This document shows, piece after piece, positions 8,763-17,684 of a DNA stretch of 64,000 nucleotides (position 1 is its first letter; the number at the start of each line of letters is the position of its first letter). The notes beneath the pieces were generated by a model. The model searched no databases. It worked only from the letters and a program-made list of their open reading frames with translations, and was not told the DNA's origin. The DNA lies in NCBI GenBank assembly GCA_964513565.1, contig CAZENE010000006.1, positions 34,490 to 98,489 of the forward strand, read 5' to 3'. The DNA is from Delta-02 sp964513565 (lineage in GTDB: Bacteria; Desulfobacterota; Syntrophorhabdia; Syntrophorhabdales; Syntrophorhabdaceae). The position numbers and the translations under genes are program-made.

Positions 8763-10136
8763 ATGTCTCCTGAAAAGCGCCTGTTCATTATAGATGACGA
8801 AAAGTCCCTCTTGGCCGTTCTGCAGGAATTCTTGCAGCAATTCGGGTTGACGGTGTTCGCTTATGACCGCATGCCGGACCTCGTTAAGGAGATCGGGGAA
8901 AAAAGGCCTCATGCCGTCCTCCTCGATATCGTACTGCCGGGCATCTCCGGGATAGAGATACTCAAGGCGATAAAAAAGATAAACCGGCGTATTCCCGTAA
9001 TAATGATGACAGGATATGCCGAAGAGAACGAAAGGCTGGAATCTTTAGCCAACGGAGCGTATGCGCTCCTCTCGAAGCCATTCAAGAGTTTTGAGGAGTT
9101 GTTTCATATTGTCAACAACAGTATGGACCATTACATGGAGATCCTGCGCACCGAGGAATTGACGGGGCAGGTCGAAGAAAGATACAGGCGCGAAAAGATT
9201 AACGTGGTCGAGCTTGAATTTCTGAAAGATCTGCAGCGAATGATCGGTGAAACGGGAGATCCCGTTTTTGTTTTGCGAAACGCAAACACCCTGCTTCGGG
9301 GTTTTCTCGACTTCGAGCATTTCGGCGCCATGCTCATGGGCAACCAGGAAGCAGACGTTTATATTCTGCCAGAAGGAGAACTTGATCCCCGGTTGCACCG
9401 TGCCATGGTCTCGGCGCTTGCTGGGGGCAGGATCAACACGGACGAGGCATCGGGGGCTTCTGTTGATTCAGCGGTTTGTGAACTGAGAACGAACAACCGT
9501 CTGTTCGGGTATGCCGCTCTGTACCGGAAGAAGCCGTTCGATAGTGAAGAGATATCTATCTTCTCACGGTTCTGTTCCCATATCACCCTGACCCTGGAAA
9601 AGATAAGCCTCTTTGAAGAGATCAGGAACCTTTCCCGCCACGACGGACTGACCGGGGCCTTCAATCATGCCTCTATCCTGACAGAGCTGGCGGCCGAGAT
9701 CCAGCGTTCACTCCGGTATGAGGGGCCTTTCTCAGTAATATTATTCGATATCGACGATTTTAAGATGGTTAACGACCGTTACGGGCATCTGGTCGGGGAC
9801 CATGTATTGAAAGAAATAACGCGTATAACGAAAGACAATTTAAGGGCGATCGATAAGGTCGGCAGGTATGGAGGGGAGGAATTTCTCGTCATTCTTCCCG
9901 AAACCGACCAGCAGAAGGCCTCAGTGGTTGGAGAGCGCTTGAGGATGGCGGTCGAAAATACCACCTTCGATCCCGACGACCATAAGATTCATGTGACCGT
10001 CAGCGGTGGTATTGCGACGTACCTCAATGGGCGGGAGGAGAAGGACCTTATAAAAGAGGCTGACGACAATCTCTACCACGCAAAAAAAGAAGGGAAGAAC
10101 AGGATACATTATGACGAACTTAGAGAAAACGGTTGA
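8763..10136 (+). CDS. Response regulator with GAF-like middle domain and GGDEF diguanylate cyclase
   Basis: A 457-residue signalling protein. Residues about 6-120 are a receiver domain with an acidic DDE pocket, phospho-acceptor Asp in AVLLDIVLPG and the conserved Lys in LLSKPF. A helical linker and a GAF-like region (about 145-285) follow. The C-terminal GGDEF domain (about 295-450) carries the active-site form GGEEF, and the inhibitory I-site RXXD lies five residues before it (RAID), so product feedback control is expected. It should make cyclic di-GMP upon phosphorylation. Its 3' end overlaps the M20 peptidase start by 26 bases. Confidence 0.94.
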   Translation: MSPEKRLFIIDDEKSLLAVLQEFLQQFGLTVFAYDRMPDLVKEIGEKRPHAVLLDIVLPGISGIEILKAIKKINRRIPVIMMTGYAEENERLESLANGAYALLSKPFKSFEELFHIVNNSMDHYMEILRTEELTGQVEERYRREKINVVELEFLKDLQRMIGETGDPVFVLRNANTLLRGFLDFEHFGAMLMGNQEADVYILPEGELDPRLHRAMVSALAGGRINTDEASGASVDSAVCELRTNNRLFGYAALYRKKPFDSEEISIFSRFCSHITLTLEKISLFEEIRNLSRHDGLTGAFNHASILTELAAEIQRSLRYEGPFSVILFDIDDFKMVNDRYGHLVGDHVLKEITRITKDNLRAIDKVGRYGGEEFLVILPETDQQKASVVGERLRMAVENTTFDPDDHKIHVTVSGGIATYLNGREEKDLIKEADDNLYHAKKEGKNRIHYDELRENG

Positions 10137-11424
10137 ACTGCTGCGCGATTTTTTACGGATCGACACGACCAACCCGCCGGGTAATGAAGAGAAGGCTGCC
10201 GTGTTCCTTCAGGATGTTCTCCAGGGGGAAGGGCTTTCTTCAGAAATATACCAGGCCATGCCTGGCCGAGCCAACATACTGTCCCGGATAAAGGGACGCC
10301 TGGATGGTAAACCGGTTATTCTGCTGGGCCATATCGATGTTGTGCCGGCAAGGCATGAGGAATGGACATACGGTCCATTTATGGCCGAGGTGAAGGATGG
10401 CTACATATACGGGCGGGGCGCGATCGATATGAAATCGCAGGTTATATGCCAGCTTGCCGCGTTTATCGATTATGCCCGGCAGGGGGTGGCCCCGAAGAGG
10501 GACATCATTTTTTTGGCAACATGCGACGAAGAAGTCGGTGGGAACCATGGGGTCGAGTTCATGCTTGACGCAGTCCCGGAGCTCAAAAATGCCTCGTTTG
10601 TCCTGAGTGAGGGAGGCAATATATTTGAAGAAAACGGTTCGGTTCACGCCCAGGTCTCCGTTACTGAAAAGAAACTGAGCCAGTTCATCGTCAAAGCGAC
10701 CGGAAGGGGCGGTCACGGGTCGATGCCGCATGATGATAACGCTAATGAAAAGATCGTTGCGGCTGCCCGGCGTATCCTCGGGTACAAATGGCCGCTTAAG
10801 CCCACCCCTGTGACGGAGGCATATCTCGACAATGTTCTTGAAGGTCAATATGCCGAAAATGTGAAATTCCCTGGATTGAAGAATGCGGTGCGGTCCCGGG
10901 AATGGAAAAAGTATCTCGAAGGCAACGAGATCTATAATTCAATTCTTCGCAATACTGTAACATTGACAATTTTAAAAGGCGGCGAAAAGATAAATGTTAT
11001 CCCGTCTGAATCTTGCGCTTATTTCGATTCGAGGCTTTTACCGTCCCAGCCGCATGACAAATTTTTTGCAAAGATCAAAAAGCTGGCGGGCGATGATGTT
11101 GCGATCGAGCGAATCGGCGAAAAGATCCCTGCCCCCGGGGATTCCCGATATAATACCGTGTATTTTCAAGGTATTAAAGAAGCTATACAATCCGTGAAAG
11201 GTAATATCCCGGTGCTCCCTTTTGTAACGACGGGGGCAACGGATATGCGGTACTTCAGGGACCTCGGCATACCGTCGTATGGTTTCTTCCCGGTCACCTT
11301 GACCAAGGGGGAACATATGAGGATGCACAGCAAGGATGAGAGGATATCGCTCGCCAATATTAGCGAAGCGCTTGAAGGCTGCCGGGCAGTTATAAAATTC
11401 CTCGCGTCCAACAGAATTCCGTAA
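10111..11424 (+). CDS. M20 family metallopeptidase (ArgE/DapE/CPG2-like)
   Basis: A 437-residue zinc-dependent amidohydrolase. Metal-binding motifs are visible: GHIDVVPA (His, Asp), GRGAIDMKS (bridging Asp), CDEEVGG (catalytic Glu-Glu) and a late GEHMRMHSKDE (His). A dimerisation domain is inserted in the middle, with the GRGGHGSMPH segment. The family removes acyl or amino-acid groups from small peptides; substrate is not predictable here. The start sits inside the end of the diguanylate cyclase gene, a 26-base overlap, so the two are probably transcribed together. Confidence 0.92.
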   Translation: MTNLEKTVELLRDFLRIDTTNPPGNEEKAAVFLQDVLQGEGLSSEIYQAMPGRANILSRIKGRLDGKPVILLGHIDVVPARHEEWTYGPFMAEVKDGYIYGRGAIDMKSQVICQLAAFIDYARQGVAPKRDIIFLATCDEEVGGNHGVEFMLDAVPELKNASFVLSEGGNIFEENGSVHAQVSVTEKKLSQFIVKATGRGGHGSMPHDDNANEKIVAAARRILGYKWPLKPTPVTEAYLDNVLEGQYAENVKFPGLKNAVRSREWKKYLEGNEIYNSILRNTVTLTILKGGEKINVIPSESCAYFDSRLLPSQPHDKFFAKIKKLAGDDVAIERIGEKIPAPGDSRYNTVYFQGIKEAIQSVKGNIPVLPFVTTGATDMRYFRDLGIPSYGFFPVTLTKGEHMRMHSKDERISLANISEALEGCRAVIKFLASNRIP

Positions 11425-11433
11425 CGATATTTC

Positions 11434-11457
11434 TTGACAAAGAAATGTTAATCTGTT
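11434..11457 (+). promoter_or_regulatory. Candidate sigma70 promoter of iorAB
   Basis: A perfect -35 box TTGACA at 11434-11439 is followed at 17-18 bases by a weak, A-rich -10 region (around TGAAAAT). It lies in the 150-base gap before iorA. An unusually strong Shine-Dalgarno (AAGGAGGTGA, 11517-11526) lies about 50 bases before the iorA ATG with no canonical start just after it. Confidence 0.4.
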
Positions 11458-11574
11458 GAAAATAATACGTGAATTCATTAACAAGCATAAAAAAATAATA
11501 GAACAATTCAGTCTTGAAGGAGGTGAAGCAATTAATCACTCAAAATCCAGGCGATACGCCATTATGGGGGTAGT

Positions 11575-13389
11575 ATGAAAGAAATAATGCAAGGAAATGC
11601 AGCAATTGCAAGAGGTGCCTGGGAAGCTGGAGTTAAAGTCGCAGCCGCATATCCCGGAACACCGAGTAGTGAAATTCTTAAAGACGTCGCCGACAATTAC
11701 CCGGAGATCTATGCTGAATGGTCACCCAATGAAATGGTGGCATTGCAGGTAGCTGCCGGTGCAGCGCTGGCGGGAGCAAGGGCAATGGCATCGATGAAGC
11801 ATGTTGGCATGAACGTCGCGGCCGACGCATTCATGACCCTGGCTTACACAGGCATCAAGGGCGGCCTCATGATCGTTGTCGCAGACGACCCGAACGTCCA
11901 CAGCTCACAAAACGAGCAGGACAGCCGTAACTGGGCCCGCTTCGGCAAAGTCCCGATGCTGGAACCCGGAGACGCACAGGAATGCTATGAATTCACAAAA
12001 GCAGCGTTCGATATCAGCGAAAAGTTCGACACCCCGGTGTTCTTAAGAACGGTCACCAGGATCGCTCACGCTGACTCACTCGTCAGCATGGGTAAGAGGG
12101 TCGAATCAAAGATGGCCTTGGGCCTCGACCCGAAAGAAGCTCCCAAGTACGTCATGGTTCCCGCCCACGTACGGCCGAGAAGAAAGGCCGTCGAAGAACG
12201 CATGAAAAAACTGGAAGCCTTCGCTGACAAGACGAAGCTCAACAAAATGGAGATCAACAGCAAGAGCTACGGCATCATCGCAAGCGGATCCGCTTACATG
12301 TATGCAAAGGAAGTATTCCCGGAATACTCCTTTCTGAAACTCGGCATGGTCTGGCCGCTTCCGAAGAAGATGATCGACACTTTCTTCAAAGAAGTGAAGA
12401 AGGTTTATATTATCGAAGAACTCGACCCGTTCTTCGAAACCGAGATCAGGGCAATGGGTTACAAGGTTTTCCATGGCAAGGACATCATTCCCAACATGTA
12501 CGAACTTTCACCCGAGATCATCGAAGCCGCGGTAAAAGGCAAAGCATACAAGGCGCCGAAGATCAGAGTGAAACCGGAAGACCTTCCGAGAAGGCCGCCG
12601 AACCTTTGTGCGGGATGTTCCCACAGGCCGCTTTTCTATGCGCTTAAGAAAGCGGGCGCATTTGTCTTCGGCGATATCGGCTGCTACACCCTGGCAGTGG
12701 CGCCCCCGATCTCCGCTCTCCACACGACAATTTGTATGGGCGCGGGCGGTGGTATGGCCCATGGTGCCAGCAAGGCAATGGGTAAGGAAGCCCTGGGCAA
12801 AACGGTTGCCGTCCTTGGCGACTCGACATTCCTCCATTCAGGCATTCTCCCGCTCATGAATGCCGCATACAATAAAGGCAATACGACAACCATCGTCCTC
12901 GACAACAGGATCACCGGTATGACCGGCCATCAGGAGCATGCAGGGACAGGCTTCACCGTCCGCGGCGAAGTGGCAAACCAGGTCGACTATCGCGAGATAG
13001 GCAAAGCAATCGGTGTTAAGGAGAGCAACATCCGCTACGTCGATCCCTACAACATCAAGGAGACGATGGAGATCGTCAAGGAAGAGATGGTCAAGGATGA
13101 GGCATCGCTGATTCTTTGCAAGGATGCTCCATGCATGCTTCTTCGCAGGGCGAAACCTCTCGAAAGATTTAAAAATCCGCTGTATGTCATCAATATGGAC
13201 AAATGCCGCGGATGCAAGATGTGTCTCGAGATCAACTGCCCCGCAATCAGCTGGAAAGAAGGCGCAGGTCAGACGGCGGACGGACAGAAGAGAAAAGGTA
13301 CCGTCTATATCAATCCCGATCAGTGCGTTGGCTGCGAAGTTTGTGTACAGGTATGTAAATTCGACGCCATAGAACCGGCAAAGAAGTGA
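11575..13389 (+). CDS. iorA: Indolepyruvate:ferredoxin oxidoreductase, alpha subunit
   Basis: A 604-residue thiamine-diphosphate enzyme subunit. The N-terminus (GNAAIARGAWEAGVKVAAAYPGTPSSEI) is the pyrimidine-binding domain typical of IorA. The middle holds CAGCSHR and GDIGCYTLAVAPP; GDSTFLHSG begins the cofactor-binding region that continues to DNRITGMTGHQEH. The C-terminus carries two 4Fe-4S motifs (CRGCKMCLEINCP and CVGCEVCVQVCKFD). With IorB it oxidatively decarboxylates aryl pyruvates from aromatic amino acids to aryl-acetyl-CoA, reducing ferredoxin. iorB follows after 10 bases. Codon use is enriched in C/G-ending codons, as in highly expressed neighbours. Confidence 0.97.
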   Translation: MKEIMQGNAAIARGAWEAGVKVAAAYPGTPSSEILKDVADNYPEIYAEWSPNEMVALQVAAGAALAGARAMASMKHVGMNVAADAFMTLAYTGIKGGLMIVVADDPNVHSSQNEQDSRNWARFGKVPMLEPGDAQECYEFTKAAFDISEKFDTPVFLRTVTRIAHADSLVSMGKRVESKMALGLDPKEAPKYVMVPAHVRPRRKAVEERMKKLEAFADKTKLNKMEINSKSYGIIASGSAYMYAKEVFPEYSFLKLGMVWPLPKKMIDTFFKEVKKVYIIEELDPFFETEIRAMGYKVFHGKDIIPNMYELSPEIIEAAVKGKAYKAPKIRVKPEDLPRRPPNLCAGCSHRPLFYALKKAGAFVFGDIGCYTLAVAPPISALHTTICMGAGGGMAHGASKAMGKEALGKTVAVLGDSTFLHSGILPLMNAAYNKGNTTTIVLDNRITGMTGHQEHAGTGFTVRGEVANQVDYREIGKAIGVKESNIRYVDPYNIKETMEIVKEEMVKDEASLILCKDAPCMLLRRAKPLERFKNPLYVINMDKCRGCKMCLEINCPAISWKEGAGQTADGQKRKGTVYINPDQCVGCEVCVQVCKFDAIEPAKK

Positions 13390-13399
13390 GGAGGCAGAT

Positions 13400-13993
13400 A
13401 TGAAAAAAGACGAAAAAACCACAAACATATTTCTTTCCGGTGTAGGCGGGCAGGGTGCCATCCTTGCAAGCAACATTCTCGGCGAGGTTTTCATAAGGGC
13501 CGGATATGATGTCAAGAAAGCGGAAGTCCACGGTATGGCCCAGAGGGGCGGGGATGTCACTACGCATTTCCGGTATGGGAAAAAGGTCTATTCACCGATC
13601 ATCAAATACGGTGATGTCGACTACCTCCTTTCCTTTGAGCTTCTCGAAGCTCTCCGCTATATCAACTGGGTAAAGCCCGACGGCAAGATCGTCATTAATA
13701 CCCAGTCAATACTTCCGCCCGCAGTCAGTCTTGGCCAGATGGAGTACCCGCAGGGAGTGGCCGATACATTCAAGAAGCATTTCAAGGACAATGTCCATGT
13801 TGTGGATGGACTCGGGATAGCAAAAGAGCTTGGCAACCTCCAGGCGCAGAACGTCGTCCTCGTTGGCGCATTCTCGAATTTCTTCCCAAAAATTAAAGAA
13901 AGCTTTTTCATCGACGCTATTAAGAAATTACTCGCACCAAAGCTTCACGATCTCAATGTCAAAGCATTTGAGGCAGGCAGAAAGGTACTTTAG
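13400..13993 (+). CDS. iorB: Indolepyruvate:ferredoxin oxidoreductase, beta subunit
   Basis: A 197-residue gamma-domain-type subunit of 2-oxoacid oxidoreductases. It shows the family start IFLSGVGGQGAILASNILGE and the EVHGMAQRGGDVTTHFRYG segment that distinguishes IorB from pyruvate oxidoreductase gamma subunits. The GTG/ATG context follows a GAGGAGGC ribosome site. It forms the functional enzyme with IorA directly upstream. A strong hairpin with a weak T-run starts 27 bases after the stop and is probably the operon terminator. Confidence 0.96.
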   Translation: MKKDEKTTNIFLSGVGGQGAILASNILGEVFIRAGYDVKKAEVHGMAQRGGDVTTHFRYGKKVYSPIIKYGDVDYLLSFELLEALRYINWVKPDGKIVINTQSILPPAVSLGQMEYPQGVADTFKKHFKDNVHVVDGLGIAKELGNLQAQNVVLVGAFSNFFPKIKESFFIDAIKKLLAPKLHDLNVKAFEAGRKVL

Positions 13994-13997
13994 AAAC

Positions 13998-16592
13998 ATG
14001 AAATTAAGTCTGAAGAAGGACGAAAGGCCCCGTATGGGGCCTTTCGTTTATGTAGGGTTTTTAGTTTTTTCTCTGTTTTTTCTGACAAGTTGTTTATTCC
14101 CGGGAAAGGTGGCTGCAATGCAAATGAATACTCTGAAGAATGGGTTGACCTACTTTTTGGAGGAGAGAAAAAATACCGGGGTTGTCGCCATCCAGGTCTG
14201 GATGAATGTAGGAAGCAAAGACGAAGATGAGAAGATCGCCGGTATAACACATTTCATCGAGCACCTCATTTTCAAAGGGACCGATAAGATAAAGGGCAAC
14301 GAGTTTGCAAAAAGGATCGAGGCAATGGGTGGAAGCGTCAATGCTTTCACCTCGTTCGACAATACCGTGTATCATATCGTTATACCCAGCTTGGTCTTCC
14401 GGGAAGGATTCGAACTGCTCGTAGAATCGGTTAAGAACCCTGCGTTCCCCGAAGAGGAGATAGCAAAGGAACGCAAGGTGGTGCTTGAAGAGATAAAGAT
14501 GGGTGAAGATGATCCCCAGCGGAAACTTTTCAAGGAGTTATTCTCACTGAGCTACCACGGCGAGGCCTACGGGACACCGGTCATCGGTTTCAAGGAGACC
14601 GTGGAAAAGATAACACGCGACGATATCGTCAAGTATTTCCGCACCCATTATGTCCCGTCGAACCAGACAATCGTAATCACGGGTGATTTTGATACGGACG
14701 TTGCGCATGAGCTCATAGGGAAACACCTGTCGGACCAGGAGGGCACGAAAAAACAGGTTCGTAGAAAGGTTGCGGACAGTAATGCGCAGGGTGATACCGA
14801 AAAGGTCATAAATAGAGATGTCCGTGAAAATTATATTGCCCTGGCGTATGGGATCCCGAAGCGCACGGATCCGGATGTCCCGGCGATCGATGTCCTCGGG
14901 ACAATACTTGGAGACGGCGAAAGTTCCCGGCTTCAGGAGGTGCTCAAGAAACGCAGAGCCATTGTGAACGGGATATCGACATATGTCTTCACTCCACAGG
15001 AAGATGGGCTTTTTGTGGTATATGCAAATTATTCGGGAGACGACACGCAGACCATCATGCGCGGGATAGAGACCGAGATCCGGCGCATGCAGAAAGAGGA
15101 TATTGCGGAGTGGGAGCTCGTCAAGGCGAAGAACATGCTCAAGGCGTATTATATCTATGACGCCGAGTCCGCTCAAGGCAGGGCACGTCAGATAGGTGAT
15201 TCGACCACGATGACCGGAGATCCCGATTTTATCGACAAATATTTGAAGGCCGTGGATAAAATAACTGCTGCTGATGTAAAGAGAGTGGCGGCAAAATACC
15301 TCGCGGCAAGGGACCGTCGAACGGTCATTATGGGACCAAAAAAAGTATCAAACCCTTATAAAAGATTTCTCAAGAACGGTTTGAAGGTTCTCGTCAACAA
15401 GAACGACTCCTCCCCGACATTCTCGGTAAGGATCGGTTTTGTTGGGGGTTTGAAGGCGGAGGAATCCGGCAAGAACGGTCAATTCAATATTTTGTCAAGG
15501 ATGCTCCTTAAGGGGACGAAAAACAAAACGTCTTCAGACATAGCAAAACAGATCGATATGCTTGCCGGGACAATGCTGCCCTATAATGGCAGAAATGTTT
15601 TTGGGCTTTCGGGAAAATTCCTGAGCAAGGACCTTAAGACCGTTATCGCCCTTATCAAGGAATTGCTGCTCGACTCTTCTTTTTCCGAAGAAGAGCTGGT
15701 GCGGGTCAAGAGGGAGATCCTGTCGGAGATACGGCAGAGGGATGACGATCCGATATCGTACACCTTTGTACGCTTCAACGAGGCCATGTTCGCCAATCAT
15801 CCCTACAGTTTCGATCCTATCGGTACCGAAGAGGATGTGGAGAAATTGTCCCTCGACGATATTGCGGGTCTTTACCGGCAATATGTAACACCGAGCGGGG
15901 CTGTCTTTGCATTCTCAGGCGATGTTGATGAAAAGGAGATCTTTGAATTGATGGAAGATCTTTTCGAGGCATGGAAAGGCAAGAAGACCGACCTTAAACG
16001 AATTTATATGAAACCGTCCCGGCAGCAGATCAATGTTAACAAGGATATCGAACAGGTCCATATCGTGTTCGGATTCCCGGGCCCGGGACTTATCGATAAA
16101 GACCGGTACGCCGCCGAGGTCCTCGATGCCGCTTTGAGCGGTATGGGCGGCAGGATCCACAAAGCACTGAGGGAAGAGAACCCGTATGCGTACGCGGTGA
16201 CCTTCTTCAATCAGATGGCGTATGAGACCGGTGCTATGGGTATCTATATAGGTACGAGCCCGGCTTTTGTGAAGGATGTCGAGCGCATTGCCCGGCGGGA
16301 GATAAAAAAAATAATCGACGAAGGTTTTTCTGAACAGGAGATAGAGGACGGGAAGAGCTATATCATCGGGAACCACTATATCACGATGCAATCGAATGTT
16401 GCAAAGGCTTCCTCGATGTGCTACGACTGCGTGTACGGGCTTGATCCGAACCTCTTCAAGACATTTCCAAATTTTGTGAAGAAAGTGACCAAGAAGGAGG
16501 TAGATCGTGTCGCGCGAAAATACATCAAGCTGGATTGGATGGTAGAGGTCCGCGTGGGAAGGTTGGCTCCGGACGACATAAGCAGGAAATAG
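13998..16592 (+). CDS. M16 family zinc peptidase (insulinase-like, two tandem M16 halves)
   Basis: An 864-residue protein from the ATG at 13998. A hydrophobic signal segment with a lipobox-like LTSC (residues about 19-33) suggests export. The N-terminal half has the inverted zinc motif HFIEH (HXXEH) and the downstream Glu in the EEIKMGEDDP region; the second half (from about residue 455) is a degenerate M16 repeat lacking HXXEH, as is usual. The start is uncertain: a terminator-like hairpin for iorB (14021-14046) lies inside the first codons, and other in-frame ATGs at 14034 and 14118 exist. The later start would lose the signal segment, so I favour 13998 or 14034. Confidence 0.9.
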   Translation: MKLSLKKDERPRMGPFVYVGFLVFSLFFLTSCLFPGKVAAMQMNTLKNGLTYFLEERKNTGVVAIQVWMNVGSKDEDEKIAGITHFIEHLIFKGTDKIKGNEFAKRIEAMGGSVNAFTSFDNTVYHIVIPSLVFREGFELLVESVKNPAFPEEEIAKERKVVLEEIKMGEDDPQRKLFKELFSLSYHGEAYGTPVIGFKETVEKITRDDIVKYFRTHYVPSNQTIVITGDFDTDVAHELIGKHLSDQEGTKKQVRRKVADSNAQGDTEKVINRDVRENYIALAYGIPKRTDPDVPAIDVLGTILGDGESSRLQEVLKKRRAIVNGISTYVFTPQEDGLFVVYANYSGDDTQTIMRGIETEIRRMQKEDIAEWELVKAKNMLKAYYIYDAESAQGRARQIGDSTTMTGDPDFIDKYLKAVDKITAADVKRVAAKYLAARDRRTVIMGPKKVSNPYKRFLKNGLKVLVNKNDSSPTFSVRIGFVGGLKAEESGKNGQFNILSRMLLKGTKNKTSSDIAKQIDMLAGTMLPYNGRNVFGLSGKFLSKDLKTVIALIKELLLDSSFSEEELVRVKREILSEIRQRDDDPISYTFVRFNEAMFANHPYSFDPIGTEEDVEKLSLDDIAGLYRQYVTPSGAVFAFSGDVDEKEIFELMEDLFEAWKGKKTDLKRIYMKPSRQQINVNKDIEQVHIVFGFPGPGLIDKDRYAAEVLDAALSGMGGRIHKALREENPYAYAVTFFNQMAYETGAMGIYIGTSPAFVKDVERIARREIKKIIDEGFSEQEIEDGKSYIIGNHYITMQSNVAKASSMCYDCVYGLDPNLFKTFPNFVKKVTKKEVDRVARKYIKLDWMVEVRVGRLAPDDISRK
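14021..14052 (+). terminator. Intrinsic terminator of iorAB, overlapping the M16 peptidase 5' end
   Basis: A perfect 11-bp stem (CGAAAGGCCCC with GGGGCCTTTCG) and a GTAT tetraloop, followed by TTTAT. It begins 27 bases after the iorB stop. It lies inside the likely coding start of the peptidase gene. Confidence 0.7.
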
Positions 16593-16616
16593 TTTTTACA
16601 GTAATTGTAAGCGCCT

Positions 16617-16660
16617 GATATCCCCGGTCAATATTGTGATGGCCGGGGATATTTTTTTCT
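16617..16660 (+). terminator. Intrinsic terminator after the M16 peptidase
   Basis: A 10-bp stem ATATCCCCGG / CCGGGGATAT with a 15-base loop, followed by a run of seven T. It lies 25 bases after the peptidase stop and before the lactate dehydrogenase. Confidence 0.85.
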
Positions 16661-16721
16661 ACGTGACCTATATTTGAAGAGCCAGGCGAGTTATTCAAGT
16701 TTTTTGCGTTGGGAGGACGAT

Positions 16722-17675
16722 ATGGGGTCAGGTTTGAGAAGAAAGGTGGTTATCGTTGGGGCGGGGGCGGTCGGGTCGACATTCGCTTTTGCACTTGCAC
16801 AAAGCGGCCTCGCGGACGACATAGTTATCATCGACACGAATGAGAAGCTAGCACGGGGTCAGGTCCTGGACCTCGTTCACGGCCAATCATTTTTTCCTAC
16901 AGTTACCATCAGGCAGGGTGAGGCTTCCGATTACACGGATGCCGATATCATCGTGATCACTGCGGGGCGAGCCCAGCGCCCGGGTGAATCGCGGCTTCAG
17001 CTTGTCAAGGGTAACGCGGCCATTATACAGAGTATCGTCAAGGACATCGTAGGGCAGGGGTCCGCCGCGATAATGCTTGTGGTCACGAACCCGGTCGATA
17101 TAATGACCTACGTTGCACTGAAGGCGAGCGGTTGGGGCAAGGGACGTGTTATCGGCTCCGGGACGGTCCTCGACACCGCGCGATTACGCTATACCCTGAG
17201 CAGGTTTTGCAATATCGATGTGCATAACGTGCACGGTTATGTCCTTGGTGAGCACGGCGACAGCGAATTTGTCGCCTGGTCCATGACAAACTGTGCGGGT
17301 ATACAGATGGACACATACTGTCCGATATGCGGCAAGTGTACTGATTGGGGGGCCGAGCGTGCCAGGATCGAGGATGAGGTCCGCAGGTCGGCATATCATA
17401 TCATCGATTACAAGGGAGCTACGAATTTTGCCGTAAGCCTGGTAATGGTGACAATAAGCGAAGCGGTCCTGCGCGGGCAAAAGAGTGTCTTGTCTGTATC
17501 GACAATGCTGGAAGGGGAGTTCGGTCTCGATGATGTATGTCTGAGCATGCCGTCAATCGTTTCCTCCGGCGGGGTCGAGCGGATCATACAAAGCCCTCTC
17601 AGGCATGATGAGTTCGATGCGCTTTCACGATCCGCCCTTGCTCTTAAGAGTGTCATCGGCGATGTCGCCGGGTGA
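16722..17675 (+). CDS. ldh: L-lactate dehydrogenase (NAD-dependent)
   Basis: A 317-residue protein from the ATG at 16722, chosen because GGGAGG lies just upstream; an in-frame TTG at 16674 is less likely. It has the NAD-binding GAGAVGSTFAFAL loop, the specificity loop AGRAQRPGESR with Gln in the position that marks lactate rather than malate dehydrogenases, catalytic DTARLR arginine and the active-site His in LGEHGDSEF. A cysteine-rich insert (CPICGKC, residues about 205) resembles those of some anaerobe LDHs. It interconverts pyruvate and L-lactate. The MscS gene follows after 9 bases. Confidence 0.95.
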   Translation: MGSGLRRKVVIVGAGAVGSTFAFALAQSGLADDIVIIDTNEKLARGQVLDLVHGQSFFPTVTIRQGEASDYTDADIIVITAGRAQRPGESRLQLVKGNAAIIQSIVKDIVGQGSAAIMLVVTNPVDIMTYVALKASGWGKGRVIGSGTVLDTARLRYTLSRFCNIDVHNVHGYVLGEHGDSEFVAWSMTNCAGIQMDTYCPICGKCTDWGAERARIEDEVRRSAYHIIDYKGATNFAVSLVMVTISEAVLRGQKSVLSVSTMLEGEFGLDDVCLSMPSIVSSGGVERIIQSPLRHDEFDALSRSALALKSVIGDVAG

Positions 17676-17684
17676 TCCGGGGGA

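Noticed and set aside
10240..10848. 202-codon minus-strand frame opposite the M20 peptidase
   Set aside because: Antisense to metal-binding motifs of a clear peptidase.
11517..11578. Possible leader peptide before iorA, after a very strong Shine-Dalgarno
   Set aside because: The only start in range is ATT; a late ATG leaves four codons. No tandem Trp/Phe codons that would suggest attenuation.
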